The notes under the pieces: model-generated | What the model saw: only the letters and a program-made list of their open reading frames with translations | Database searches by the model: none | Told to the model about the DNA's origin: nothing | Program-made: the position numbers and the translations under genes | Assembly: GCF_019455385.1 (NCBI RefSeq) | Contig: NZ_JACOFR010000004.1 | Location: forward strand, 186,001 to 250,000 | DNA: 64,000 bases | Direction of reading: 5' to 3' | From: Bradyrhizobium sp. BR 10289 | Lineage (GTDB): Bacteria; Pseudomonadota; Alphaproteobacteria; Rhizobiales; Xanthobacteraceae | Part shown: positions 7,040 through 15,360 of the stretch, in pieces | Numbering within the stretch: position 1 is the first letter of the stretch | How the letters are laid out: every line of letters begins with the position of its first letter

Positions 7040-10038
7040 CGACGCCCCCCGAACAGGCTGCCGAGCTTTGCCAGCAGCGCGAACAGCGAGAAGCCGGCTC
7101 CCTCGGCGCCACCGCCGCCGGCCTTCCGCGCCAGCGCGGTGAAGAACTGCCCGATGATCACGCGCGTCGCGCCATCGAGCAGGCGGCCGCCGATGCTCGC
7201 GACCTTGCCGCCGATGGCGGCGTCATAGCTGTAGGTGAGCGTGGTTCCGCCGTTGCCGTCGGGCGCGAGCATGATGCGTCCCTCGGCATTGCCGAAACCG
7301 AGCGCGCCGGTGGCGCGGCCGCGCAAGGTCGCCGTGCGCGGCGCATCGAGATCGAACAGCTCGACATCGGCGCGATAGCGTCCGGTGACGGGGCCGATGC
7401 CGAGCGTGACGTCGGCGCGGAAATGCGTCTCGGTGATCTTGTCGACGCGCTGGCAGCCGGGAATGACCGATTGCAGCGTCGCGGGATCGAGCAGCATGGC
7501 CCAGACCTGCTCGGGCGCGCCCTTCACCGCAGTCTGTCCCTCGCCGCGTAGCCGCCGGTCGCCCCCACGCACGGCCGCGGCGCTCGCGCCACCCGCGGGC
7601 GGCGGCGGCTCGGCGCCGCGCACGAGCTCCGCGAGCCGCGCCGGCACCAGCGGCAGGGTGATATCGGCGACGCCGAGCGCATCCGCGACCGCGTTCGCAA
7701 GGCACACCGGCGTCGACATGCAATTGCCTTCGCCCACACCCTTGGCGCCGAGCGGCGTGAACGGCGACGGTGTCTCCATGTGAAAAATCTCGGGCTCGGG
7801 CACCTCGGTCGTGGTCGGCAGCAGATAGTCGGCGAGCGTTCCCGTCAGAAAGCTGCCGTCCTCGGCATAGGCATATTCTTCAAGGAGCGCGGCGCCGAGC
7901 GCCTGGGCAAAACCGCCGCGGATCTGGCCGTTGACCATGCCCGGATGCAAAATGGTGCCGCAGTCATGCATCGTGACATAGCGGTCGATCCGCGTCCCCA
8001 GCGTGACCCGGTCGATCTCGACGCCGCAGAAATCGAAGATGAAGCCGTGGCAGAGCGAAGAGTTGATGCGGTCGTCCTCGTCGGGCGGCGTCAATTCCGG
8101 GGGCGTCCAGAACGCGGTCTCGCGGATGGTCTGGCCGGCCTCGTCAGGCAGCGAGCCCGGCGACCAATGGCTGAGCGCGGCCACGCGAGAGAACGCGATG
8201 CGGTTCTCTGGATTGCGTTTTGAGGCAACGAAGCCCTTTGCGAACACGATGTCCGCGGCTTCGACGTTGAGCTGGCTGGCGGCAATACGCGCGAGACGGC
8301 CGGCGACGCGCTCGGCAGCAATCTTCGCCGTGCCCGCCACCGCCGCGGCGAACCGGCTGGCGTAGTTGCCCGATGCGATCGACCAGGCGTCCTTGGCGGT
8401 GTCGATCTCGGTGTTGACGCGGATGTCCTTCGGCGCAAGCCCGAACACGTCGGCAACGACCTGCGACAACACGGTGCGATGGCCCTGCCCCTGCGGCACC
8501 GACGCCACGTGAACCGTGACGCTTCCGACCGGATCGAGGCCGACCGTCGCGGTCGCCTGCGCACCGTTCTTCGGACCGGCCTTGCGGCGCTCGGCCGCCG
8601 TCAACACGGTGGTGATGTAGCCCATGTTGGAGACGCTGGGCTCGACCACGGCGGTGAAGCCGATGCCGTAGAGGCGCCCCTGCGCCCGCGCCTCATCGCG
8701 CCTCGCTTTCAGTTCGGCAAGCCTGCCGTGCTCGACCGCGCGCGCGACGGCTTCCTGGTAATTGCCGGAATCGAGCAACGCACCGGTCGCGGTGCGATAG
8801 GGAAAGCTGCCTGCACCGATCAGATTGCGCTTGATGACATCGAGCGGATCAAGCCTGAGGCCGATCGCGATGCGTTGGACCAGTCGCTCCAGCGCGAAAT
8901 AGACCTGCGGCCCGCCGAAGCCGCGGTTGAGGCCCGTCGGCGTCTTGTTGGTGACGACCACACGGTTGCGGATCTTGACATTGCGGATGTCGTAGGCGCC
9001 GGTCAGATTGCCGTGCATGCGATAGAGCGTCGCCGGCTCGGGCGCGCGCAGATGCGCGCCACAATCCTCGACCTGGTCCCAGTCCAGCGCGAGGATTTTT
9101 CCGTCGGCTGCGACCGCCGCCGACAGGGTCGTCGCGCGATTGGTCGCCGAGACCGACGCGGTGAGATGCTCGAGCCGGTCCTCGATCCACTTCACCGGCC
9201 GGCCGGTGATACGCGCCGCCGCCGCGATCAGCACGATGTAGGGAAACACTCCCTGCTTGACGCCGAAACTGCCGCCGGAATCCGGCGGCGTGCGCAGCCG
9301 CAGCCGGTTGCCCGGCACCTTTAGCGCACGCGCAATCACCGTGTGGATGCTGAACGGGCCCTGGAAATTGGCGAGCACCTCGAACGCATCCTCACCCGCA
9401 TCATGCGAGGCGACGACGCCATAGGTCTCGATCGGTGTGCAGGAGTTGCGGGGATAGCGGATGTCGATGGAGAAGCGATGCGGCGCCTCCGCGAAGGCTT
9501 TCTCGGGATCGCCATAACGAAACGAGCGATCGCTGGCGAGATTGCCGGGAAAGCCGTCATGGAGCACCGGCGCGCCTGATACGATCGCGCCGAGCGGATC
9601 GACGACGGCGCCACGCGGGCGATATTCGACGTTGATCAGCTCCGCGGCATCCTCAGCACGCGCGCGATCAATCGCTACAACGATTGCCACCGGCTCGCCG
9701 ACATAGCGCACGCGGTCCATCGCGATGGGCCAGCACTCGACCGGCGCCTTCACGCCGACGACCAGGCTCGTGGTCACGGCCTTGACGTCGGTGCCGGTCA
9801 GAACCGCCGCAACGCCCGGCAGGCTCTTTGCGGCATCAACATCGATCGAGAGAATATCGGCATGCGCGTGCGGCGAGCGCAGGATGGTCGCGTGCAACGT
9901 GCCGGGCGCAACGCCGAGATCGTCGATGAAGCGGCCGCGGCCGGCGAGCAGCGCGGCATCCTCGACGCGCTCGATCGAACGTCCGACCCACGGCTGATCG
10001 CCGCTTTCACGATTTGCGGATGTGACCGCCTGCAGCAT
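7036..10038 (-). CDS. hmfA: Molybdenum hydroxylase large subunit fused to a CoxG domain, HmfA-like
   Basis: A 1000-residue protein. Residues about 15-800 are an aldehyde oxidase/xanthine dehydrogenase molybdopterin subunit, with GGSFGVKQG binding segments and the catalytic Glu in GAKGVGEG. From about residue 828 to 975 there is a separate SRPBCC domain of the CO-dehydrogenase-subunit-G (CoxG) type, recognised by EQVWAMLLDPATLQSVIPGC. A glycine-rich tail and a hydrophobic stretch (FSLFALLAKLGSLF) end the protein. CoxG proteins are linked to membrane recruitment or maturation of the Cox enzyme, and the fusion supplies this in cis. A GGGAGG precedes the ATG. With HmfB and HmfC it should hydroxylate 2-furoyl-CoA, judging by the ligase and UbiD genes around it. 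Confidence 0.8.
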   Translation of the reverse strand: MLQAVTSANRESGDQPWVGRSIERVEDAALLAGRGRFIDDLGVAPGTLHATILRSPHAHADILSIDVDAAKSLPGVAAVLTGTDVKAVTTSLVVGVKAPVECWPIAMDRVRYVGEPVAIVVAIDRARAEDAAELINVEYRPRGAVVDPLGAIVSGAPVLHDGFPGNLASDRSFRYGDPEKAFAEAPHRFSIDIRYPRNSCTPIETYGVVASHDAGEDAFEVLANFQGPFSIHTVIARALKVPGNRLRLRTPPDSGGSFGVKQGVFPYIVLIAAAARITGRPVKWIEDRLEHLTASVSATNRATTLSAAVAADGKILALDWDQVEDCGAHLRAPEPATLYRMHGNLTGAYDIRNVKIRNRVVVTNKTPTGLNRGFGGPQVYFALERLVQRIAIGLRLDPLDVIKRNLIGAGSFPYRTATGALLDSGNYQEAVARAVEHGRLAELKARRDEARAQGRLYGIGFTAVVEPSVSNMGYITTVLTAAERRKAGPKNGAQATATVGLDPVGSVTVHVASVPQGQGHRTVLSQVVADVFGLAPKDIRVNTEIDTAKDAWSIASGNYASRFAAAVAGTAKIAAERVAGRLARIAASQLNVEAADIVFAKGFVASKRNPENRIAFSRVAALSHWSPGSLPDEAGQTIRETAFWTPPELTPPDEDDRINSSLCHGFIFDFCGVEIDRVTLGTRIDRYVTMHDCGTILHPGMVNGQIRGGFAQALGAALLEEYAYAEDGSFLTGTLADYLLPTTTEVPEPEIFHMETPSPFTPLGAKGVGEGNCMSTPVCLANAVADALGVADITLPLVPARLAELVRGAEPPPPAGGASAAAVRGGDRRLRGEGQTAVKGAPEQVWAMLLDPATLQSVIPGCQRVDKITETHFRADVTLGIGPVTGRYRADVELFDLDAPRTATLRGRATGALGFGNAEGRIMLAPDGNGGTTLTYSYDAAIGGKVASIGGRLLDGATRVIIGQFFTALARKAGGGGAEGAGFSLFALLAKLGSLFGGRR

Positions 10039-10167
10039 ATCCCGGCATACCTCCCGACGCGTTCTTTGACGCGACGGTGACAGATGTCAGGACTGGGGAT
10101 GCGGGAGCCATACCGCCCGCTCTCACGACTTACCAAATCGTCTCATTTGCGCGCGTGCAGCGCAATA

Positions 10168-10194
10168 TCAGCCGGCAAGACTCAGCCAGCAAGA
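10168..10194 (-). promoter_or_regulatory. Tandem 13-base direct repeat upstream of hmfA, possible AraC site
   Basis: On the plus strand TCAGCCGGCAAGA (10168-10180) and TCAGCCAGCAAGA (10182-10194) form a direct repeat with a 14-base period. It lies 130-156 bases upstream of the hmfA ATG, and the second copy covers the last codons and stop of the AraC gene. AraC activators usually bind direct repeats in this position relative to a promoter, but the period here is shorter than typical AraC half-site spacing. It could also be a chance duplication. Confidence 0.3.
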
Positions 10195-11021
10195 CGCGAG
10201 ACGTTGCGAAACTCGCGCGGGCTGACGCCGGCGTGATCGCGGAAGAAGCGCGTGAAATGCGCCGGCTCCGGAAAGCCAAAGCGCTCGCTGAGCTCACCGA
10301 GCGGCGTGTCCTCGCGCATGACGGCCTCGAGCGCGCGCTCCATGCGGACGACGTTGAGATAGATTTTTGGCGAGACGCCGAGCGAGGTCTCGAACAGGCG
10401 GAAGAACTGCGCGCGCGACAGGCCCGCACCCTTCACGAACTGATCGACGTTGGAATGGGAATCCTGCACGCGCATCGCGTCCATGGCGCGGCGAATACGC
10501 CAGTCGCAGCTCACCGCGCTCATGCCGCGGATCGAGGTCGGAAAGCTGCGCCAGGGCGTGAAGCGCTCGATCACCGCGATCATCAGGTCGGACAGTGTCT
10601 GCTCGTGGGTGCGCACCGCATCCGGATTCGCCATCATTTCAGCGGCGAGATGCAGCGTCAGCTGGCGGATGCGCGGCGACACCTCGCCCGAGGGCCGCTC
10701 GAAAAAGCCGGGCGCGCCGCTCGCGGCCCAGCCTGGACGGAACTCCTTCAGCCATACCGGCTCGATATAGAGCGCCATGATCAGCGTGCGCGGGCGATTG
10801 GCGTCATGCACGTAAGCGTGCGGCTTCCAGCCGTCGACGAGCACGGCGGCAGTGTCCGTCAGCGGCGTGACCTGGTCGCCGACCAAAAACTGCGTGTCGG
10901 CGCCCTCGACCTTGAGCAGGACGTGGCAATGATGATGGGCGTGGCGGACCAGCGAACGATCCATGTCGAGCAGAGCGACCCTGCCGAAAGCGCCATGAGC
11001 GATGCGCAGGGCCGTCGACAT
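10182..11021 (-). CDS. AraC-family transcriptional regulator of the furan-acid cluster
   Basis: A 279-residue regulator. The N-terminal half is a cupin-like sensing domain with HAHHHCHVLLKVEG. The C-terminal half holds two helix-turn-helix motifs ending in ERFGFPEPAHFTRFFRDHAG, the AraC signature. Longer starts are possible (11054, 11030), but GGGAGG at 11031-11036 lies 9 bases from the ATG at 11021, so that start is chosen. It sits between the UbiD gene and hmfA on the same strand, and may add a second level of control to hmfABCDE beside the divergent LysR. Confidence 0.85.
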   Translation of the reverse strand: MSTALRIAHGAFGRVALLDMDRSLVRHAHHHCHVLLKVEGADTQFLVGDQVTPLTDTAAVLVDGWKPHAYVHDANRPRTLIMALYIEPVWLKEFRPGWAASGAPGFFERPSGEVSPRIRQLTLHLAAEMMANPDAVRTHEQTLSDLMIAVIERFTPWRSFPTSIRGMSAVSCDWRIRRAMDAMRVQDSHSNVDQFVKGAGLSRAQFFRLFETSLGVSPKIYLNVVRMERALEAVMREDTPLGELSERFGFPEPAHFTRFFRDHAGVSPREFRNVSRLAG

Positions 11022-11148
11022 CAGTTCCATCCTCCCGGCAGCATTGCGCTGCAAAATGATTGTTTCGTTGGCGCGGCATGATAGGCCGCACCAGCTTCAT
11101 ATTCCAACCGCGCACAAAGACGCAAGTCGCAGGCGGGCGATGCCCCGC

Positions 11149-12570
11149 TCATGCCCGCGCCTCCGCAAGCAGTTGCGCGACCGCCGCACCGGGGTCGGCC
11201 TGCAAGGCGGTTGCGAGATCGACGTCCTCCTCGCCCTTGACGCGGATGCGCTTGAAGGCGAGTTCGGGCGCGCTGACCGGAGCGGTCGCATCGAGCCCCA
11301 TCTTGGCGCCGATGCCGTTGTCGGTGGTCGGATCGAGTTTCGAGCCGAGCGCGCCCGAGACGACCATGAGGTCGCGATCGGCCTGGAAGCGCGTCGCCAC
11401 CGCCCATTCGATCTCGTCGGATGAGGAGATGTCGACGTCCTTGTCCACCACGACGACCTGCTTGATGTCGTAATGCGCGCCGAACGCGCACATCATGATG
11501 TTCTTGGGCTCGCCGTCATTGGCCTTGTCGATCTTGATCGCGAGATGATAACGGCAGGTGCCGCCGCGCGTCAGGCGAACGTCGATCACGCCAGGGAAGC
11601 TCCGCCGCAGATGCTGCAGCAGCGTCGCCTCGCGCGGCACGCCGCCGAGGATCAGATGCTCGAAGCCGCCGCCGACGATGGTGTGGAAGATCGGCGCCTT
11701 GCGATGCGTGATCGCATCGACCTCGATCACCTCGCGATTGGCGCGCGGGCCGTAATATTGGGGGAATTCGCCGAACGGCCCTTCCGGCTCTCGCACGCCC
11801 TGAAGGATTCGCCCCTCGATCACGATCTCCGCGTGCGCGGGAACACGGACCGAATTGGTCCGGCACTTCACGACATCGACGGGCGCACCTAACAGCGCGC
11901 CGGCGATCGCCATCTCGTCCTCGTCGAGCGCGGCAATCGCCTGCGAGGCCAGCATCAACGCCGGATGCGCGCCGATCACGATCGCGATCTCCAGCGCCTG
12001 GCCCAGTTCCTCGGCGAGGCGATAATAGGAGAAGGTGTGCCGCGGCAGCAGCAGCACGCCGATGCGGTTCTTGCCGGAGATCTGGCAGCGGTGGATCGAG
12101 ACGTTCTGCACGCCCGTCTTGGGATTGCGCGCGATCAGGAGGCCGGCGGTGATGTAGGGACCGCTGTCGCGCTCATTATGCTTGGGCACCGGAAGCTGGC
12201 GCAGCAAGTCGACGTCCTCATGAACCACGTCCTGCACCGGGCCGCTCATGACCTCATGCGTCGGCAGCGGATGGCTTGCGGCGACCAGAAAGCGCGGCAG
12301 CAATTGGTCCTCGGTCACGCCGATGGACTCGGCAACCCAGTCCCGGCCGGCGAAGAGGTTGACGACAACAGGAATTGCGTGCCCATCGGGCCGCGGAAAC
12401 AGCACGGCGCTGTCGCGCTCCAGCCGCTTGGCGACGGCCGCGAGTTCGTCGGCAAGTCCAATGCCCTCGCGCGCGATAGCGAGCTTGCCGCGCCCGGCGA
12501 GATAAGCGAGCCAGCTGCGCAGATCGGCTTGCGCCTTCGCAGCTGTTCCGGCCGGAGTTTCCATTTGCAT
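11149..12570 (-). CDS. hmfF: UbiD-family decarboxylase, probable 2,5-furandicarboxylate decarboxylase
   Basis: A 473-residue prenylated-FMN-dependent decarboxylase. The EPEGPFGEF segment near residue 260 carries the two conserved acidic residues, and the upstream NVSIHRCQ carries the conserved Arg of the E-R-E catalytic set. AAGGAAG precedes the ATG. The cofactor is made by the UbiX-family enzyme 27 bases upstream in the same operon. In hmf clusters HmfF removes one carboxyl group from 2,5-furandicarboxylate to give 2-furoate, which then enters the CoA pathway encoded next. A role on a different aromatic dicarboxylate cannot be excluded. Confidence 0.75.
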   Translation of the reverse strand: MQMETPAGTAAKAQADLRSWLAYLAGRGKLAIAREGIGLADELAAVAKRLERDSAVLFPRPDGHAIPVVVNLFAGRDWVAESIGVTEDQLLPRFLVAASHPLPTHEVMSGPVQDVVHEDVDLLRQLPVPKHNERDSGPYITAGLLIARNPKTGVQNVSIHRCQISGKNRIGVLLLPRHTFSYYRLAEELGQALEIAIVIGAHPALMLASQAIAALDEDEMAIAGALLGAPVDVVKCRTNSVRVPAHAEIVIEGRILQGVREPEGPFGEFPQYYGPRANREVIEVDAITHRKAPIFHTIVGGGFEHLILGGVPREATLLQHLRRSFPGVIDVRLTRGGTCRYHLAIKIDKANDGEPKNIMMCAFGAHYDIKQVVVVDKDVDISSSDEIEWAVATRFQADRDLMVVSGALGSKLDPTTDNGIGAKMGLDATAPVSAPELAFKRIRVKGEEDVDLATALQADPGAAVAQLLAEARA

Positions 12571-12597
12571 GTGATGAGCTTCCTTGGCGTCTTCAGG

Positions 12598-13215
12598 TCA
12601 GGGCGCGATCTTGCGGAGCTGCGTGCGGCGCTTCAGCGCCTCGTCCTCACCCCAGCGGCGCACCACGCCGATATCGATGTCGAACAGATCCAGCACGCGG
12701 CCGACGGTGTGCTCGACCATGTCTTCGAGATTATCAGGCTTGGCGTAGAAGGCCGGCACCGGCGGCGCGATGATCGCGCCCATCTCCGACAGCGCCGTCA
12801 TTGTCCTGAGATGTCCGGTGTGCAGCGGGGTCTCGCGCACCATCAGGACCAGGCGGCGGCGTTCCTTCAGCACGACGTCGGCCGCGCGGGTGAGCAGCGT
12901 CGTGGTGACGCCCGAGGCGATCTCCGACATCGAGCGCATCGAGCACGGCGCCACGATCATGCCGGCGGTACGGAACGAGCCGCTGGAGATCGCGGCGGCC
13001 ATGTCGTCGATGGCGTGGCAGACATGGGCGAGTTCCCTCACCTCGGCAATTTTCAGATCGGTTTCATACGCAAAGGTCAGTTCGGCCGTCTTGGACATCA
13101 CGAGGTGAGTCTCGACCCCGGCATTGCGCAGCAGCTGGAGCAGGCGCACGCCATAGGTGACGCCGGAGGCGCCGGAAATGCCGATGATCATCCGCTTGGG
13201 GCTGGCGTCCTGCAT
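12598..13215 (-). CDS. hmfG: UbiX-family flavin prenyltransferase, HmfG-like
   Basis: A 205-residue flavoprotein-fold enzyme. GISGASGVTYGVRLL near the N-terminus is the FMN-binding signature of UbiX/Pad1, which attaches a dimethylallyl group to FMN to make the UbiD cofactor. The frame is open to 13266, but the ATG at 13215 puts the GISGASG motif at the usual distance from the N-terminus. A GGGAG lies about 15 bases upstream, so the start is only moderately sure. It is the first gene of the minus-strand block and faces the LysR gene across a short regulatory gap. Confidence 0.8.
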   Translation of the reverse strand: MQDASPKRMIIGISGASGVTYGVRLLQLLRNAGVETHLVMSKTAELTFAYETDLKIAEVRELAHVCHAIDDMAAAISSGSFRTAGMIVAPCSMRSMSEIASGVTTTLLTRAADVVLKERRRLVLMVRETPLHTGHLRTMTALSEMGAIIAPPVPAFYAKPDNLEDMVEHTVGRVLDLFDIDIGVVRRWGEDEALKRRTQLRKIAP

Positions 13216-13284
13216 ATCTTTGGTTTCGCTCCCGGGGCCGCGCCCCATGGCATCAAGACTAGGCAATCCAACCCATCATCACAA

Positions 13285-13322
13285 ATAATGATTGATTATA
13301 ACATTCATCATCTGAGATGATG
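13285..13322. promoter_or_regulatory. LysR-type operator candidates in the hmfG/LysR divergent gap
   Basis: Two dyads lie between the divergent genes. ATAAT-GATTG-ATTAT at 13285-13299 contains the T-N11-A pattern of LysR boxes. CATCATCTGAGATGATG at 13306-13322 is a perfect 17-base palindrome around its central G. The gap is clearly richer in A and T than the genes around it. The position, between a LysR gene and the operon it would control, fits the standard LysR arrangement. Binding itself is inferred. Confidence 0.6.
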
Positions 13323-13359
13323 GAGCGGAAGCAAGACTGGCACGCGAAGGACGGCTCCC

Positions 13360-14340
13360 GTGGAACTCCGGCAGATGCAATACTTCCTGTGCCTGGCTGA
13401 GGAAAAGAACGTCACTCGGGCGGCGCGCCAGCTCAATATCGTGCAGCCGGCGCTGAGCATGCAGATCGCCAAGCTCGAGGCCGAGCTCGGCCAAAAGCTG
13501 TTCGACCGCAGCGTTCAGGGCATGACGCTGACCAGCGCCGGCGAAGCGCTGGTGCGGCTGACGGCGCCGATCGTGCGCGATGCCGAATATGCACGGCAGG
13601 AGATGGCCCAGCTCGGCGGGCGCATTTCGGGCCGCGTCTCGGTCGGCCTCATCACCTCGGTGGCGCAGAGCACGATGGCGAGTTCGTCGGCGACCGTCGC
13701 CAGCCGCTATCCCGAGATCACGCTGTCGGCCTGCGAGGGTTACACCGAGACGCTGGTGGACTGGGTCAATACCGGCCAGCTCGATTTCGCGCTGATCAAC
13801 GTGCCGCGCCGGAAGACGGCGCTCGCCGCGCACCGCATCATGGACGAGGAGATGGTGTTCGCCTGCCGCAAGGACAGCCCCCTCAGGCCGCCGGCAAAGC
13901 TGCGCTTCGACCACATCGCGAATGTCGACCTGGTGCTGCCGTCCAAGCGCCACGGCCTGCGGCTGATCCTCGACGAGCACGCCGCCGCCATCGGCATCGA
14001 CCTGCGCCCGCGGCTCGAGCTCGACACGCTGCCCGCGCTCTGCGACGTCATTGCCACCACAGATTTCGCGACGGTCCTGCCGACGATCGCGCTCCGGCAA
14101 TCGCTGGCGAGCGGCGCCATCCGGGCTCATCGTTTCGACGCGCAGCGGATCGTGCGCTCGATCGCCTGGGTGCATCACCCCAGGCGCGCCGTGTCGGTCG
14201 CGGCCAAGGCGGTGCTTGACGTCATCAGCCATGATCTCGCGCAGGCCGCAGCCGTTGCGAGCAAATTCGTGGAGCCGTCCTCCGGCAGCGCGAACGCGTC
14301 TCGCAAGGCGCGCAGGACGCTACGGCAGCGGCGCGGTTAG
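13360..14340 (+). CDS. LysR-family transcriptional regulator, probable hmf activator
   Basis: A 326-residue LysR protein. The N-terminal winged helix (residues 1-60: AARQLNIVQPALSMQIAKLE) is followed by a periplasmic-binding-protein-like effector domain. It starts at a GTG, preceded by GAAGGA with 8 bases between. A later ATG at 13375 would cut into the first helix. It is divergent from the flavin prenyltransferase gene, so it probably senses furan acid or its CoA ester and activates the minus-strand operon while repressing itself. Confidence 0.85.
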   Translation: MELRQMQYFLCLAEEKNVTRAARQLNIVQPALSMQIAKLEAELGQKLFDRSVQGMTLTSAGEALVRLTAPIVRDAEYARQEMAQLGGRISGRVSVGLITSVAQSTMASSSATVASRYPEITLSACEGYTETLVDWVNTGQLDFALINVPRRKTALAAHRIMDEEMVFACRKDSPLRPPAKLRFDHIANVDLVLPSKRHGLRLILDEHAAAIGIDLRPRLELDTLPALCDVIATTDFATVLPTIALRQSLASGAIRAHRFDAQRIVRSIAWVHHPRRAVSVAAKAVLDVISHDLAQAAAVASKFVEPSSGSANASRKARRTLRQRRG

Positions 14341-14436
14341 AACCCATCGAGGGTCCGGCCTGCTGCGTTGAAATTCGCCCTCGCGGACCGATATTGTCGA
14401 TGTAACCGATCGCGCCTGTATCCGCATCCTCCCGCC

Positions 14437-15255
14437 ATGCCCTTCTTCCAGCTCAACGACGACCATATCGTGCCCGATGATCTCGGGGACTTCGACCCTG
14501 AAACCGTGCCGCGTGCGCTCGCCGCTTTCGGCGGTCGCGTGCTCACGAAGGGCATGGAGCTGGCCATGCACGCGCATCGCAAGGACGAGTTGGTCCTGAC
14601 CATGCGCGGCATCGTCAGGCTGGAGGCCGGCCACGGCGTCTGGATCGTGCCGCCGCGCTGCGCGGTGTGGATTCCAGGCACCGTCCCGCATAGCGTCAGC
14701 GTGGTCGGCGACGTCGAGATGTATTGCCTTTTCGTCGAGCCGGATGCGGCCCCGACATTGCCGCGGCAATGCTGCGCGCTGTCGATCTCGCCCTTGCTGG
14801 CCAATCTGCTGGTGCATGCGACCAACATGCCCGTGATGTATGACGTCGACGGTGCCGACGGCCGCATCGCCACGGTGCTGCTCGACCAGCTCGCAGCCGC
14901 GCCCGCCGAGGAGCTGCGCTTCCCGATGCCGGCCGATTCCAGGCTGCGCCGGATTGCGCGTGCGATGATGGAAAATCCGTCCGATCGCGCGACGATCGAG
15001 GATTGGGGCCGTCGCATCGCGGTGGCTCCGCGCACCCTCACCCGCATCCTGCAACGCGAGACCGGCATGAGCTTCGGCCGCTGGCGCCAGCAGCTCCACA
15101 TCCTGATCGCGCTTCAGCGCCTCGACCAGGGGGCATCGGTCCAGGCGGTCGCCCTCGACCTCGGTTACGAGGGCGCCAGCGCCTTCGTCACCATGTTCCG
15201 CAAGGCACTGGGCAAGCCGCCGGCGCGCTATCTCGCCGAACGCCGCGCACACTGA
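14437..15255 (+). CDS. AraC-family regulator with cupin sensor
   Basis: A 272-residue protein. The N-terminal cupin carries HAHRKDELVLTMRG and a second His segment PGTVPHSV, which resembles a small-molecule-responsive barrel. The C-terminal AraC DNA-binding region ends with LDLGYEGASAFVTMFRKALG. The frame is open from 14368, but MPFFQLNDDH at 14437 is the natural family start. No strong ribosome-binding site is seen before it. The two following genes on the same strand encode a methyltransferase and a siderophore-interacting protein, and may be its targets. Confidence 0.8.
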   Translation: MPFFQLNDDHIVPDDLGDFDPETVPRALAAFGGRVLTKGMELAMHAHRKDELVLTMRGIVRLEAGHGVWIVPPRCAVWIPGTVPHSVSVVGDVEMYCLFVEPDAAPTLPRQCCALSISPLLANLLVHATNMPVMYDVDGADGRIATVLLDQLAAAPAEELRFPMPADSRLRRIARAMMENPSDRATIEDWGRRIAVAPRTLTRILQRETGMSFGRWRQQLHILIALQRLDQGASVQAVALDLGYEGASAFVTMFRKALGKPPARYLAERRAH

Positions 15256-15360
15256 CCGGAAATCGCAATCGATTGTCCCGTTCGCGGAATGCGCACCAGG
15301 GGTGCGATCTCGTATCGAAGCTCCGAAGCGCAGTCTCGCGCATGCAAGGAGCCGACCACC

